A stretch of DNA of 64,000 nucleotides from Akkermansiaceae bacterium (GCA_903906515.1 CAIVKO010000004.1:1-64000), one strand, 5' to 3'; shown: positions 1-9,140, numbered from the stretch's first letter. The notes: a model not told the origin generated them from the sequence alone. Numbers and translations: made by a program.

Positions 1-443
1 TCCGCAGTCTGCAATCGCAATGCGGACGCCTGCCGGATCAAGCGTTCATCACCCATTCCCATCGCGACCACGTCGGTGGGATCGCAGACTTGCGGGCGGC
101 GGGCGTCCCACTCCACGGCCCCGGCGATTGCAGCGTTTCCGTCATGCATCCCAGCGAATGCACGGTTTGTGGATCCCTTTCCATCCGTGCCTGTGATCTA
201 TCAGGACATGCCATGCCAGCCCTCGGCTATCATGTCGATGGTTTCCCAATTCCGGTATTGGTCACAGGCGATGCGCTGTTCGCTGGATCCATCGGCGGGT
301 GTCCAACTCCCGCGCGCTACCAACTCGCGCTGTCACGCCTGCGTGAGGTTCTTGCGCCGCTACCGGACGAAACTCTGCTACTCCCCGGCCACGGACTCGC
401 GACGACCTTGGGCGAGGAACGTGTGGCCAACCCGTTCCTGTGA
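1..443 (+). CDS. MBL-fold metallo-hydrolase, C-terminal part (5' end outside window)
   Basis: Partial gene: the reading frame is open from the first bases of the window, so the start lies upstream. The visible part begins before the metallo-beta-lactamase signature THSHRDHVGG (codons near 48-80), which supplies the HxHxDH zinc ligands. Further ligands follow in VTGDALFAG (bridging Asp) and near the end in LLPGHG (His). This order is that of glyoxalase II-like MBL hydrolases, which bind two metals and cleave thioesters or related substrates in the cytoplasm. The specific substrate cannot be told from this half. An ATG at 90 is internal and would remove the zinc site, so it is not the start. 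The gene ends just before a palindromic repeat shared with gatB. Confidence 0.85.
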   Translation, partial: RSLQSQCGRLPDQAFITHSHRDHVGGIADLRAAGVPLHGPGDCSVSVMHPSECTVCGSLSIRACDLSGHAMPALGYHVDGFPIPVLVTGDALFAGSIGGCPTPARYQLALSRLREVLAPLPDETLLLPGHGLATTLGEERVANPFL

Positions 444-453
444 GACAAACTTA

Positions 454-630
454 AGAGGCTGTCTGAATATTTCCAAAGGCAGGGACCGATCCTCCGGGCG
501 GTCCGAGAGAATGAGGTGTGAACCATCGTCCATGATTTGATTTTAAAGCATTTTCATGGCCGCCCGCGTTCTACTTTCCATTCGCTGGACCGCCCGGAGG
601 ATCGGTCCCTGCCATTTTAAGACAGCCTCT
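454..630. repeat. MITE/REP-like palindromic element, copy 1
   Basis: Outer 11-bp inverted repeats AGAGGCTGTCT (454-464) and AGACAGCCTCT (620-630) bracket perfect inner 27-bp inverted repeats (478-504 and 587-613, core GGCAGGGACCGATCCTCCGG). The spacer is about 80 bases. Related copies lie at 14828-14998 and 62542-62772. The right end overlaps the stop codon of gatB. The element has no coding capacity; a large stem-loop here could end transcription from both flanking genes. No transposase is present, so it would have to move in trans. Confidence 0.85.
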
Positions 631-2083
631 AAGATAACAACCTCTGCCGCAGCAGGTCCGTGACCTGTTTTGGATTCGGCTTGGTGGCGGATGCTTTCAT
701 CACCTGGCCTGTCAGGAAGTTGAGGAGTTTTTCATTGCCACCCTTGATCAATTCCACTTCCGCCGGGTTGTTGGCGATGGCTTGATCGACGAGGGCTTCA
801 AGTTCGCCGGCTTCGGCTTTCTTGAAACCGAGGCTATCGGCGATGGCGGAGGGATCCTTATCCGGGGTTTGATAGAGAATGGCGAAGACCTCGTTGGCCT
901 GATTGGAGGCGAGGGTACCGCCCTCGACTAACAAGAGTAGCGCACGCAATTTCTCCGGAGTCACCGGACATTCGTCGATGCCGATACCTTGCTCGTTGAG
1001 TTTTCCCATCAGGTTATTGATGATGAAGTTGGCGACCTTCTTGCCAGGGATGGTTTTATCGGTGACAGCCTCAAAGTAGATGGCCAGGTGCTTGTCGGAT
1101 GAGAGCACGGACGCGTCGTAGGCGGTGACACCGAGGTCCTTTTCAAAGCGTGCGGCGAGTTCGTGAGGGAGCTCAGGCACGAGCGGACGGACTTTTTCCA
1201 ACAACGGCGCGGTGCGGATCGGAAGCAGGTCGGGACAGGTAAAGTAGCGGTAGTCGTGCGCGTCCTCCTTGGTGCGCATGAGCTGGGTCTCTCCTCGGTC
1301 GTCGTCCCAGCGGCGGGTGGACTGGATTTGCGGGATGCCGCGATCAAGGTCTTCTGTCTGGCGATGGATCTCGAAGTGGATGGCACGGCGGATGGCGGAA
1401 ATCGAGTTGAGGTTTTTCAATTCCACCTTGGACCCTAACGGATCGGAAGCGTTCTTGCGCAGCGAGATGTTCACATCGCAGCGGAGTTGGCCTTTTTCCA
1501 TATCAGCATCGGAGACGCCTCCTTGTTGGAGGATCATCTGCAGCGAACGGAGATAAGCGAAGGCTTCCTCACCGGATTCCAGGTCGGGTTCGGTGACAAT
1601 CTCCATGAGTGGAGTGCCGGCGCGGTTGAAGTCGATGAGCGACGAGTTTCCAAGGTGGGTGGACTTGGCGACGTCTTCCTCAAGATGGATACGGTTAAGA
1701 CGGACGACCTTGTTAGAATTGACGATGTTTTTCCGGTGGTCGGTGGGATAACAATGCTCGTAGAGAGGGACACCGCCGCCGATGCAGAGCGGAAGATCCA
1801 TCTGCGTGGTCTGATAATTCTTCGGCATGTCCGGATAGAAATAGTTTTTCCGGTCCCATCTGGAGATTTCGGGCGACGAGCAATCAATCATCAGTCCGGT
1901 GAGCAGGGTTTTTTCGATGGCTTCCTGATTGAGAACGGGCAGGGCACCGGGCAAACCGAGGCAGACCGGGCAGGTGTGGGTGTTGGGCGTGTCTCCGAAC
2001 GAGGTGCGGCAGGCACAAAACATCTTGGTGTTCGTTTTGACCTGGCAATGGACTTCAAGGCCGATGGTGACTAGATAGGACAT
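629..2083 (-). CDS. gatB: Asp-tRNA(Asn)/Glu-tRNA(Gln) amidotransferase subunit B
   Basis: 484 residues. GatB binds the mischarged Glu-tRNA(Gln) or Asp-tRNA(Asn), phosphorylates the acyl group and amidates it with ammonia passed from GatA. The N-terminus reads TIGLEVHCQV, the family signature. It is followed by the zinc-knuckle cysteines CACR and CPVCLG and by RNGTPLMEIV-like FNRAGTPLMEIVTEPD near residue 160. The C-terminal GatB/YqeY tail (about 340-484) is complete. I chose the ATG at 2083 because family members start directly before this signature. The frame extends to 2119, but that extension lies in a dispersed palindrome. gatA and gatC are not adjacent. The stop codon touches the repeat at 454-630. 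Confidence 0.96.
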   Translation of the reverse strand: MSYLVTIGLEVHCQVKTNTKMFCACRTSFGDTPNTHTCPVCLGLPGALPVLNQEAIEKTLLTGLMIDCSSPEISRWDRKNYFYPDMPKNYQTTQMDLPLCIGGGVPLYEHCYPTDHRKNIVNSNKVVRLNRIHLEEDVAKSTHLGNSSLIDFNRAGTPLMEIVTEPDLESGEEAFAYLRSLQMILQQGGVSDADMEKGQLRCDVNISLRKNASDPLGSKVELKNLNSISAIRRAIHFEIHRQTEDLDRGIPQIQSTRRWDDDRGETQLMRTKEDAHDYRYFTCPDLLPIRTAPLLEKVRPLVPELPHELAARFEKDLGVTAYDASVLSSDKHLAIYFEAVTDKTIPGKKVANFIINNLMGKLNEQGIGIDECPVTPEKLRALLLLVEGGTLASNQANEVFAILYQTPDKDPSAIADSLGFKKAEAGELEALVDQAIANNPAEVELIKGGNEKLLNFLTGQVMKASATKPNPKQVTDLLRQRLLS

Positions 2084-2106
2084 TGGGAAATGTGAAGTTG
2101 AGGATT

Positions 2107-2203
2107 TTTGAACCGCCAAGACGCGAAGGGCGCCAAGGAAGAAATGTAATGGATTGTTAATTTAAAAAAATACTTGGCGAACTTGGCGTCTTGGCGGTTC
2201 AAA
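2107..2203. repeat. 97-bp palindromic element with 18-bp perfect ends
   Basis: TTTGAACCGCCAAGACGC (2107-2124) is the exact reverse complement of 2186-2203. Inside are further half-sites GCGCCAAGG and CTTGGCGAACTTGG, and an AT-rich centre. The element lies between the divergent-facing ends of gatB (its 5' side) and the membrane protein downstream, and would form a long hairpin. It looks like a REP/MITE-type dispersed repeat; no second copy was seen in this window. Confidence 0.75.
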
Positions 2204-2214
2204 TAAAATCGATT

Positions 2215-3024
2215 TCAGAGATGGAGATTCTTGAGAAATGCTTGAGTGTCGGGATCGGCGAGGGCCTTGGTGAGCAGCGGGTGCCGGAGAAGTGTGCCGT
2301 ATTTTCCCTCGCGGGCAAGATTTTGGAGCTCGGGATCGTCAACGAGGATCGCGCGGGGGATGGGTTTGCCGGTCCTAGAGTCGATCACGGGTTGCACGGG
2401 GAACTCGGATTGCGAGGCAATCACCTTGGCCAGGGTAATCCGCATCGGGTTTGCCAAGGGATCCAACGCCTCGATCCAGGACGCGGGAAGAACTGCTTCG
2501 ATCGAGGATTTGAGACTTTGACTTTTCTTTGCCTGAGCCGATCCATGGGTGCTTTCGGACTTTTCGGAGAAATCGCGGACTTCGGCGATGGATCCGCTGT
2601 GATGCACGAGAGCTGCAGCGATCAAACAAATGATAGAGGTCGGGATCAGGGCGAGAAACAAACGGAATACCAGACGGGAAAATGGATTGGAGGATTTTTT
2701 TTCCTCGTCGGCGGTTCTTTCAAACGGGCTGGTAATGAGCTTGATGATCTTCCGGATCAGTAAAAACGAAGCAAGGAACGTGACGATCGGAAGCCCCGTG
2801 GTGACGAAGCCGATGGATTTCCCAAACCACTCGACCGACAAGGCGGGGGCTTTCTGCCATACGAGGAAGGCGAGCCACGCGCTGAGGGCGAGCACCACCG
2901 ATCCTACAATCATCCGTGTGATGCCACGCAGCATCACGAAACCGGCACAAATCAAAAAAACAATGAGTACGGCTGTGCCAAGGCTGATTTGTGGGATGGC
3001 GGTGGGAGATAGGGTTTCGAGCAT
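2215..3024 (-). CDS. CvpA-like multi-pass membrane protein
   Basis: 269 residues. The first 160 residues hold four hydrophobic segments (around residues 11-32, 38-56, 68-88 and 119-141), separated by a short charged loop (EKK). A soluble tail of about 130 residues follows. This topology resembles CvpA/colicin-V-production-type proteins of the inner membrane, but I see no diagnostic motif, so function is unassigned. The frame can be extended to a TTG at 3057; I prefer the ATG at 3024, which directly precedes the hydrophobic N-terminus. It stands alone between gatB and a small hypothetical gene, both on the same strand. Confidence 0.7.
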   Translation of the reverse strand: MLETLSPTAIPQISLGTAVLIVFLICAGFVMLRGITRMIVGSVVLALSAWLAFLVWQKAPALSVEWFGKSIGFVTTGLPIVTFLASFLLIRKIIKLITSPFERTADEEKKSSNPFSRLVFRLFLALIPTSIICLIAAALVHHSGSIAEVRDFSEKSESTHGSAQAKKSQSLKSSIEAVLPASWIEALDPLANPMRITLAKVIASQSEFPVQPVIDSRTGKPIPRAILVDDPELQNLAREGKYGTLLRHPLLTKALADPDTQAFLKNLHL

Positions 3025-3106
3025 AGAAGGGCGGTGATGACTGCCATCTCGGGACAACCTGCGGAAATGACGTCGATTGTCAAGTTCGGGTGATCTCCAT
3101 TAGCGT

Positions 3107-3406
3107 TCATGGTGAGGATGGTCCGCCACCGCCCGCCGGTTGCATGCCCTTGACTTTGGGTCGCCAATCCTTGCCGACCTTACGCAAACCGTAAATGAGT
3201 TCATCCACCTTGCGTTCAACCTGAAAACAGGACCACAGACCCTGGATTTTGAAAGCCACCAGTGTGCCGGACGGCAATTCCCTCACATCAACAATGGTTA
3301 AGAAATCTTTCTCCACGAAAACTTCCGCGTTCACCGCGCTTCCGCGTTTCGCTTCATCCAATCCACAATTCCAAGCCTTCGCGATCTCTGCGGTTTTGCG
3401 GTTCAT
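3107..3406 (-). CDS. Small hypothetical protein (99 aa)
   Basis: Begins with ATG and reads as a plausible soluble protein, with a central stretch VAFKIQGLWSCFQVERK and a Gly/Pro-rich end. I do not recognise a family. Its 5' part overlaps DNA that reads like the degenerate cgcggaag/accgcagag repeats found between bacterial genes, so the true start could be further in or the frame could be fortuitous. No operon partner is clear. Confidence 0.45.
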   Translation of the reverse strand: MNRKTAEIAKAWNCGLDEAKRGSAVNAEVFVEKDFLTIVDVRELPSGTLVAFKIQGLWSCFQVERKVDELIYGLRKVGKDWRPKVKGMQPAGGGGPSSP

Positions 3407-3411
3407 CTCTT

Positions 3412-3550
3412 CTCATCGGCCTCTTGGTCGCAGACCTCCACTACAGAGCGTCTCGCGCCGATGGAGACAAGTGGCCCGTCACGGCAAGACGGCCCTACCT
3501 TGGAATCTGCGATTTGATTTCCGCCGAATCTGGTTCATACTCGCCACACC
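3412..3550. repeat. Intergenic stretch with imperfect stem-loop
   Basis: GGCCCGTC (3473-3480) faces GACGGCCC (3488-3495) around a 7-base loop, a hairpin with one mismatch. The surrounding sequence resembles a REP-type intergenic palindrome rather than coding DNA. It separates two divergent genes and must also carry their promoters, which I cannot place with confidence. Confidence 0.4.
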
Positions 3551-4450
3551 TTGCCAAATAACACGATTCAGGAATTTTTCTCGCGGCGCTTACGACGTTT
3601 ACTCACCGGCGACCCGGATGGCATTCCGCCCTGGCTGCAGGCGGTGGCTGCAGGCGATGACACTGGCCTCTATCTTCCCACCGATGCACCATGGGTGGTC
3701 CATGCCGATCTAGCGACATTGGTGGGGGGCGTGAGGGCGCTTCTCATGCAGGCGCTGCATCCCGGCAGTCTGGCCGGTGTCCGCAGTCACTCGCGCTACA
3801 AGGATGATCCACTCGGCAGACTGTCCGGCACCATCCGCTGGCTCACCCTGACCACTTTTGGTTCTCACCAGGCCCTGGCAAACGAGGCCGCGCGCGTCAA
3901 CCGCATGCACGACAGGGTCAGCGGCAGCTACGAAAGCGCCGCCGAAGAGAAACGCAACTATCGCGCGGTCGATCCCGATCTTCTGCGGTGGGTGCATGTC
4001 GCATTCATGGATTCCTTTCTGCGGGCGCATCAGCATTACTCGACCCGGCCGATCCCGGGCGGTGCCGATGCTTATATCCGGCTGTGGGCTCATTCCGTAG
4101 AACCGTTAGGTCTTACCGATGTGCCCATGGATGAAGCCGGACTGCTCGCATGTCTCGAAAGTTACCGCAGCGAACTCACGGTGAACGATGACACGCGCGA
4201 TGTCATCCAGTGGCTCAGAAACCCGCCATTGCCGACTGCGGCACTGCCTGTCTATGCCTTATTGTTCCAAGCGGCCCTTGCGAGTCTGCCGGAAGAATAC
4301 CGGCGCTTGCTCGGGCTCCAATCACAACCTGTGCGGCTGCTCAGGCCGGTCACCACCGGTTTTCTCAAGTTCCTGCGCTTCGCCATCGGTCCTGATAGCC
4401 CGATCGAGGACGCCGCAATCGCACGCCTCCACCGCGCGGGTGTCATCTGA
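3551..4450 (+). CDS. MpaB/rubber-oxygenase-like protein (DUF2236)
   Basis: 299 residues. The central part carries the DUF2236 pattern: QALHPGSLAGV, then DPLGRLSGT, then RMHDRVSG. In the family these supply the histidines of a b-type haem pocket used in oxygenase reactions (Lcp latex-clearing enzymes, MpaB). Whether this protein oxidises a polymer, a lipid or something else is not visible. No signal peptide is seen, so it is probably cytoplasmic. The frame begins with TTG at 3551; there is no ATG before the conserved domain, so this start is the best available. It converges with the exported protein at 4458. Confidence 0.8.
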   Translation: MPNNTIQEFFSRRLRRLLTGDPDGIPPWLQAVAAGDDTGLYLPTDAPWVVHADLATLVGGVRALLMQALHPGSLAGVRSHSRYKDDPLGRLSGTIRWLTLTTFGSHQALANEAARVNRMHDRVSGSYESAAEEKRNYRAVDPDLLRWVHVAFMDSFLRAHQHYSTRPIPGGADAYIRLWAHSVEPLGLTDVPMDEAGLLACLESYRSELTVNDDTRDVIQWLRNPPLPTAALPVYALLFQAALASLPEEYRRLLGLQSQPVRLLRPVTTGFLKFLRFAIGPDSPIEDAAIARLHRAGVI

Positions 4451-4457
4451 ACTTCTA

Positions 4458-5138
4458 TCAATCCGCCTTGTCCGCAGGTTTGGCCTTTTTCTCCGCCGGA
4501 TATTCAATCCATGATGCCTGGGAGATGATGAATCCGACCAGCGCTTTGGAACCGGCCTCCTTGCTTTCCGCGCATGTCGCTTTGAGAATATTGAGCGATT
4601 CCATGGTCTCTGTGCGAAACTTCAGAAACGCTTCGATCATTTCCTTCTCGGCACTCGACTTGATGTCCGCCGGGATTTCCATTTTCGAAACGTATTGAAT
4701 CAATTTCTCCAGACGTGCGATGGATTCCGGATCGCCCTTGCCGCCTGCGGAAGGACGCTTGGAAAAATCTGCTAGAAAATCCTCGATTGACGCGTCATTG
4801 CGCGCCTCGGCGTGGGTATACATCGTGCCTCCGCCGTTGATCCCGTATGCCATGCTGCAAAAGCCATCGATGCAGTCACCCAAGGTCCGGCGCAGCCAAT
4901 CGAGTTCGGTCACGAGGCGCAGGTCCTGCTTGGCCAGGCGGTTCTCGGTCTGAAGGCGTTTGGCGGCCGCGTAGAGCTGGCAGGCGATGTCCTGTCCAGC
5001 CTCACTTCCACCAACGATGCGGGTAAGTTTCTCCGGACCGAGTTTCAGGGCGAGTTCCATGGAGACCGGCTTCGGAGCGTCGTCCTGGGCGATGACGGAA
5101 ACCGAAGCTAACAAAACTATGATAGGGATTCGTTTCAT
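4458..5138 (-). CDS. Exported protein of unknown function
   Basis: 226 residues with a clear signal peptide (MKRIPIIVLLASVSVIAQ, cleavage probably after the Ala-Gln region). The mature part is helical and charged, with three cysteines (QDIACQL, GDCIDGFC), and ends in a Lys-rich tail KKAKPADKAD. I recognise no domain. It is the last gene of a minus-strand run (7228 to 4458) with the M23 peptidase and RidA, with short gaps, so it is probably co-transcribed with them. Confidence 0.75.
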   Translation of the reverse strand: MKRIPIIVLLASVSVIAQDDAPKPVSMELALKLGPEKLTRIVGGSEAGQDIACQLYAAAKRLQTENRLAKQDLRLVTELDWLRRTLGDCIDGFCSMAYGINGGGTMYTHAEARNDASIEDFLADFSKRPSAGGKGDPESIARLEKLIQYVSKMEIPADIKSSAEKEMIEAFLKFRTETMESLNILKATCAESKEAGSKALVGFIISQASWIEYPAEKKAKPADKAD

Positions 5139-5161
5139 GTGGGGGGACGGTCAGGCGAATA

Positions 5162-5626
5162 TCAATCCTCGACTTCGACAATCAGATTGATCTCCACGGA
5201 GGCGTTGAGAGGCAAGGCGGCAACTCCGAGCGCTGTGCGTGAGTGCCGGCCCTTGTCGCCGAAAATTTCCACTAACAATTCAGACGCGCCGTTGATCACC
5301 TGCGGGTGACCATAGAAGTCCGGTTCGGAGCTCACGAAGCCGTTGAGAGTGACGATTTGTTTCACCTTGTCCAGCGAGCCGACGACATCGCGGATCACGG
5401 CGAGACGGTTGAGGATGGCAATGCGCGCGCCCTCTTTGGCTTCCTCGATGGAGATATCGGTGGGCACCTTGCCGATCATTTTCTTGTCGCCGTCGATGGG
5501 AAGGCCGCCGGATAGAAACAACAGGTTGCCGGTGCGCACACAGTTCACGTAAGCAGCGAGTGGTGCGGGCACAGCGGGTAGAGTGAGGCCGAGTGAGGCG
5601 AGTTTTTCAAGGATGGTGTCGGTCAT
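5162..5626 (-). CDS. RidA/YjgF family enamine/imine deaminase-like protein
   Basis: 154 residues, a full single-domain RidA protein. The family forms trimers that hydrolyse reactive enamines and imines made by PLP enzymes. Recognisable pieces are NLLFLSGGLPID near the start, the helix DVVGSLDKVKQIVTLNGFV, and the C-terminal strand SVEINLIVEVED. RHSRTALGVAALP holds the Arg that in active RidA proteins binds the substrate carboxylate. The extended N-terminus places it with the longer YjgF subgroup whose substrate is unknown. It lies 27 bases after the M23 peptidase gene. Confidence 0.9.
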   Translation of the reverse strand: MTDTILEKLASLGLTLPAVPAPLAAYVNCVRTGNLLFLSGGLPIDGDKKMIGKVPTDISIEEAKEGARIAILNRLAVIRDVVGSLDKVKQIVTLNGFVSSEPDFYGHPQVINGASELLVEIFGDKGRHSRTALGVAALPLNASVEINLIVEVED

Positions 5627-5653
5627 GGTGGTAGAGACTGAGATGCTAGAGGC

Positions 5654-6715
5654 TTAGCTTTTGGGGGAGGCAGGCTTGCGGTCCATGACCTGCTCGCCGG
5701 AGATCGGGAAGTCATCGGTGAGCAGAGTGATGAGTTGTTTACCGCCTGTGGTGAGAGTGGCGCAGTTGTCCTGGCCGCTGACCAGGTTACGGGTGATGTA
5801 TCGTTGCGGGATGTTAGATGGCCGGATCGAGGTGACGATGGGAGCATCCACCTGCTTTTGGCTCGGAGTAAAGGCAACTGGCTGTCCGAGTGCGTTGAGA
5901 CTGATTTCCCATGATTTCGCACCCTCGGGATTGCCGCGGAGGATCCACGGATAACGGGTCACGAAATCCGGCGTGCCTTTCGATGGCACTGTTACTTTGA
6001 AATAGGCGGGCGTATTGGTGACGAACGTGCTGAATTCCAAATTCGGGTTTGCCTTTTGTTCAAGAAAAAAGCGCGCCACATCGACGCCGATGAGATTCAT
6101 GCCATTGAAGACGCCGTGATAGTTGGTGCCACTGGAACCCACCTTGTACCAATCCTCATAGTGGCGACTGAGCATCATGCCCAGTTCGAGGTGGACGTGG
6201 GCGCGCGTGCGGTCGATCCCCGCGCCGGTGTATCCCATGCGACCGAGCACAGATCCGGTTTTTACGGGATCTCCGGGTTTGCATGTGACCTCGGCGAGGT
6301 GGGCGTAGAGCGAATAGACCGCGGAGTTATTCCAGGTATGCTCGACGACGACGTATTTGCCGTAGTTGCTACGCCCCGCGATCGGACTGGTGTGGACCAC
6401 GCGTCCGTCGGAAATGCTACTAACAAGATCGAGCGGGTTACCGGCATTGTCGCGATTGACCGGCATGATGTCGATACCCTCGTGGAACTTGGTGCACAGC
6501 ACCTGGTCATTGAGACGGATGGCATTGCGAACCATTCCGAAGGATCCTCCTTCCCAGGGTTTGGTGACCTGCCCTTCGAAAGTGCGGTCCACATACATGT
6601 AGAACTTGTCGGGCTGCTCGGTGAAAAGGTTCTGATTCTCGGTCGGCAGACGGAGGTCAATGCCGCCGTGCAGTGCGCCGGTCAGGATGATGGCAAGGGT
6701 GAGATTGCGTAACAT
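5654..6715 (-). CDS. Secreted M23-family metallopeptidase
   Basis: 353 residues. An N-terminal signal sequence (MLRNLTLAIILTGALHG) is followed by a peptidase M23/LytM domain at about residues 75-190. The zinc ligands are visible as HEGIDI (HxxxD) and HVHLEL (HxH), with YSLYAHL between them. Such enzymes cut peptide cross-links in peptidoglycan or other glycine-rich peptides in the periplasm. The C-terminal 150 residues form a separate, unrecognised domain. It is preceded by a small exported protein gene with a gap of only 12 bases, which suggests co-transcription. Confidence 0.9.
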   Translation of the reverse strand: MLRNLTLAIILTGALHGGIDLRLPTENQNLFTEQPDKFYMYVDRTFEGQVTKPWEGGSFGMVRNAIRLNDQVLCTKFHEGIDIMPVNRDNAGNPLDLVSSISDGRVVHTSPIAGRSNYGKYVVVEHTWNNSAVYSLYAHLAEVTCKPGDPVKTGSVLGRMGYTGAGIDRTRAHVHLELGMMLSRHYEDWYKVGSSGTNYHGVFNGMNLIGVDVARFFLEQKANPNLEFSTFVTNTPAYFKVTVPSKGTPDFVTRYPWILRGNPEGAKSWEISLNALGQPVAFTPSQKQVDAPIVTSIRPSNIPQRYITRNLVSGQDNCATLTTGGKQLITLLTDDFPISGEQVMDRKPASPKS

Positions 6716-6727
6716 GAAATAAACGGA

Positions 6728-7228
6728 TTATTTTTTCTTCTTTGGTTTCTTTTTCCCTTCCTCACCGATGCGCGGAAGGGACGTATCAAAAAGCGTGACA
6801 TCCTGAAGCGTGACGCCTTTCCAAATCACCAGCGCCCCATCGTCCACCTGCTTGTCGATGAACACACCATCAACGATCCGCCCGTTGACTTGAGCGATCA
6901 TCCAACGCCCTTGATTGACGTTGGAGATGGCGGAAAGCCTCCTGGCAGCATTGTCCTTGAGTTTGAAAATCACCCCGTAGCCCTCACCGACTTCCGAGGG
7001 AAACGGGCTGAACGACACGATGTCCTTGGTGCTGAATTCGGGCATCCGTCGGAAGAACCGGGTCTGCCCATTCGCCAGTTGTTTGAAAGTCATCTTCGGA
7101 TTCTCGTTTTCATCCGTTTCCATGTGGAACGACGTCGTAAACTTGGCGTCCGCCTTGCCCATGGCGGAAAGCGACGGGCAGAAAACCAGAACCATCAGGG
7201 TCAAAACAGCGGCAAAACGCAATTGCAT
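6728..7228 (-). CDS. Small exported hypothetical protein
   Basis: 166 residues beginning MQLRFAAVLTLMVLVFC, a clear signal peptide. The mature part has a Phe-rich stretch (TRFFRRMPEF, VSFSPFPSE) and ends in a strongly basic tail KKKPKKKK. I see no known domain. The frame reaches back to 7273, but the extra residues are hydrophobic and would run into the promoter of the divergent ABC transporter, so the ATG at 7228 is preferred. It heads the minus-strand run ending at 4458. Confidence 0.7.
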   Translation of the reverse strand: MQLRFAAVLTLMVLVFCPSLSAMGKADAKFTTSFHMETDENENPKMTFKQLANGQTRFFRRMPEFSTKDIVSFSPFPSEVGEGYGVIFKLKDNAARRLSAISNVNQGRWMIAQVNGRIVDGVFIDKQVDDGALVIWKGVTLQDVTLFDTSLPRIGEEGKKKPKKKK

Positions 7229-7342
7229 GAGCGGAAGAAACCACAAAAGAAGCCACCCCAAAAGCAAAAACACCCTGCGGGATCAGAGACTGCATTCAGG
7301 CTTGCCCCAGAGGCGTCTGGCCGTGAAGCTCTGGGCTTTCCC

Positions 7343-9130
7343 GTGAAGCAATACTTTCCCTATTACCACCATCTGCGCGCCGTGAAGTGGCCGTTTCTTA
7401 CCGGCGTGATCTTCGGTTTGGTGTATGCGGTGGCCAGTGGTCTGGGGCTACCGTTGATGACCAAGGTGGTGTTTCCGGTGCTGTTCCAGGCGCAATCCGT
7501 CGAGGGGAAACCCTACGAACTCTGGATCCGTGGCATGCTGGGAGCGATCTCGCGGGACAACCTGTTGCTAGTCACCTGCCTCTGGATTCCGTTCATTTTC
7601 CTGATCCGGGCGATCGCCGGTTATGCCAACTCCTACCTCATCCAGTATTCCGGTTTGAGGATCCTCGAGTTGATCCGGATCGATTTATTCGTGAAACTCC
7701 AAGGGCTGCCGCTCTCGTTTTTCAAGAAAAACCGCTCGGGTGATTTATTGGCGCGGTTGATGAACGACACGGAGATCCTCCGCCAGGTGCTGGCCCAGGG
7801 ATCGAGCGACATCATCAAGCAGCCGGCCACCCTGATCTCGGCGTTGGGATTTCTGGGGTATCTCGCAGTGAAGGACCGCAGTGTGGTCATCGCACTGATC
7901 GCGCTGGTCACTGTGCCGGTTTGCGTATCGGTGATCCGATATGCGGGCAAACGTCTCGCCGTGCGGGCGCGTATGCTGCAGGCGCGCAACGGAGATTTAT
8001 CCGCCACGCTTGCCGAGAGCCTGCAATCGCCGCTGGAAATCCGCGCTTACAATCTGGAAAAACGCCAGATCTCCCAATTCCGCGAGCGCATCCGTGAGAT
8101 GTTGATGCTGTCGATGAAAGTGGTAAAATACCGCCAGGCGATTTCGCCGTCGATCGAGGTTGTGGCATCCGCCGGGTTTGCTGCCGCCTTGTATTCCGGT
8201 GTGCGCAACGGGATGACGTTGGAGAGTTTCATGACTCTGGGGATGGCGCTCTACATGTCTTACGAGCCAATCAAAAAACTCGGCAACATCCACTCTCTTT
8301 TCCGCCAGGGCGGAGCCGCGGTAGAACGCATCGAGTTCATCCTACGGGAACCGGACAGCCTGCTGGATCCAGTCGTTCCAAAACCGCTGCGTGGCCCGCA
8401 AAACTCGATCCGTTTCGAACATGTAACATTCGCCTACGATGCGGACCCGGTGCTCAGGGATGTGGATGTGGAGATCCCGGTCGGGCAGGTTGTCGCTCTG
8501 GTCGGTCCGAGCGGTGCCGGAAAATCCACCTTTGCCAGCCTGATCCCGCGTTTCTACGATCCGCAGGCCGGAGCAGTGCGCATCGACGGGGTGGATCTGC
8601 GAGATTTCGCCAAAAAAAACCTTCGCAACCACATCGCCGTGGTGCCGCAGATGCCGGCGTTATTTGCAGGAACGGTCGCGGAAAACATCCGGATCGGCCG
8701 TCTCGACGCCACCGATGAAGAAGTCATCGAGGCCGCACGCAAGGCCCATGCGGACGAATTCATCCGCTCCTTGCAAGGCGGCAAGGGCTATCAGACGCAA
8801 GTCGGCGAGCGGGGCGACCAGGTTTCCGGCGGACAACGCCAGCGCATTGCGATCGCCCGTGCTTTCCTACGCGACGCACCGATCCTGATTCTGGACGAGG
8901 CGACGAGCGCGCTGGACAGCGAGAGCGAGACGATGGTCCAACAAGCGCTGGCCGAGTTGGTGAAAGGCCGCACCACCTTCATCATCGCACACCGATTCAG
9001 CACCATCACCATCGCCGACCGTGTTCTAGTCTTCGAGGGCGGGCGGATCGTCGCGGACGGAAACCACGAACAACTCCGCGCAGGCAATGCGATCTATCAA
9101 TCGATGATGGGCGGCCAGGGCATCCAGTGA
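7343..9130 (+). CDS. MsbA-like ABC exporter (fused permease-ATPase)
   Basis: 595 residues, a half-transporter that would work as a homodimer in the inner membrane. Residues about 15-310 form the six-helix type I exporter domain. The ATPase domain carries Walker A GPSGAGKST (about 387), the Q-loop AVVPQMPALFAGTVAENI, the signature VSGGQRQRIAIA (about 493), Walker B ILILDEATSALD (about 512) and the H-loop IIAHRFST. The sequence is closest in style to lipid A/lipid flippases, but the substrate is not certain. The start is a GTG (GTG AAG CAA TAC); the frame is open to 6890, but that part is only the complement of the divergent exported protein. Confidence 0.92.
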   Translation: MKQYFPYYHHLRAVKWPFLTGVIFGLVYAVASGLGLPLMTKVVFPVLFQAQSVEGKPYELWIRGMLGAISRDNLLLVTCLWIPFIFLIRAIAGYANSYLIQYSGLRILELIRIDLFVKLQGLPLSFFKKNRSGDLLARLMNDTEILRQVLAQGSSDIIKQPATLISALGFLGYLAVKDRSVVIALIALVTVPVCVSVIRYAGKRLAVRARMLQARNGDLSATLAESLQSPLEIRAYNLEKRQISQFRERIREMLMLSMKVVKYRQAISPSIEVVASAGFAAALYSGVRNGMTLESFMTLGMALYMSYEPIKKLGNIHSLFRQGGAAVERIEFILREPDSLLDPVVPKPLRGPQNSIRFEHVTFAYDADPVLRDVDVEIPVGQVVALVGPSGAGKSTFASLIPRFYDPQAGAVRIDGVDLRDFAKKNLRNHIAVVPQMPALFAGTVAENIRIGRLDATDEEVIEAARKAHADEFIRSLQGGKGYQTQVGERGDQVSGGQRQRIAIARAFLRDAPILILDEATSALDSESETMVQQALAELVKGRTTFIIAHRFSTITIADRVLVFEGGRIVADGNHEQLRAGNAIYQSMMGGQGIQ

Positions 9131-9140
9131 GGAGCCGCTC

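Noticed and set aside
6890..7342. Long N-terminal extension of the ABC exporter frame
   Set aside because: It is the complement of the divergent exported-protein gene; the membrane domain starts after the GTG at 7343.
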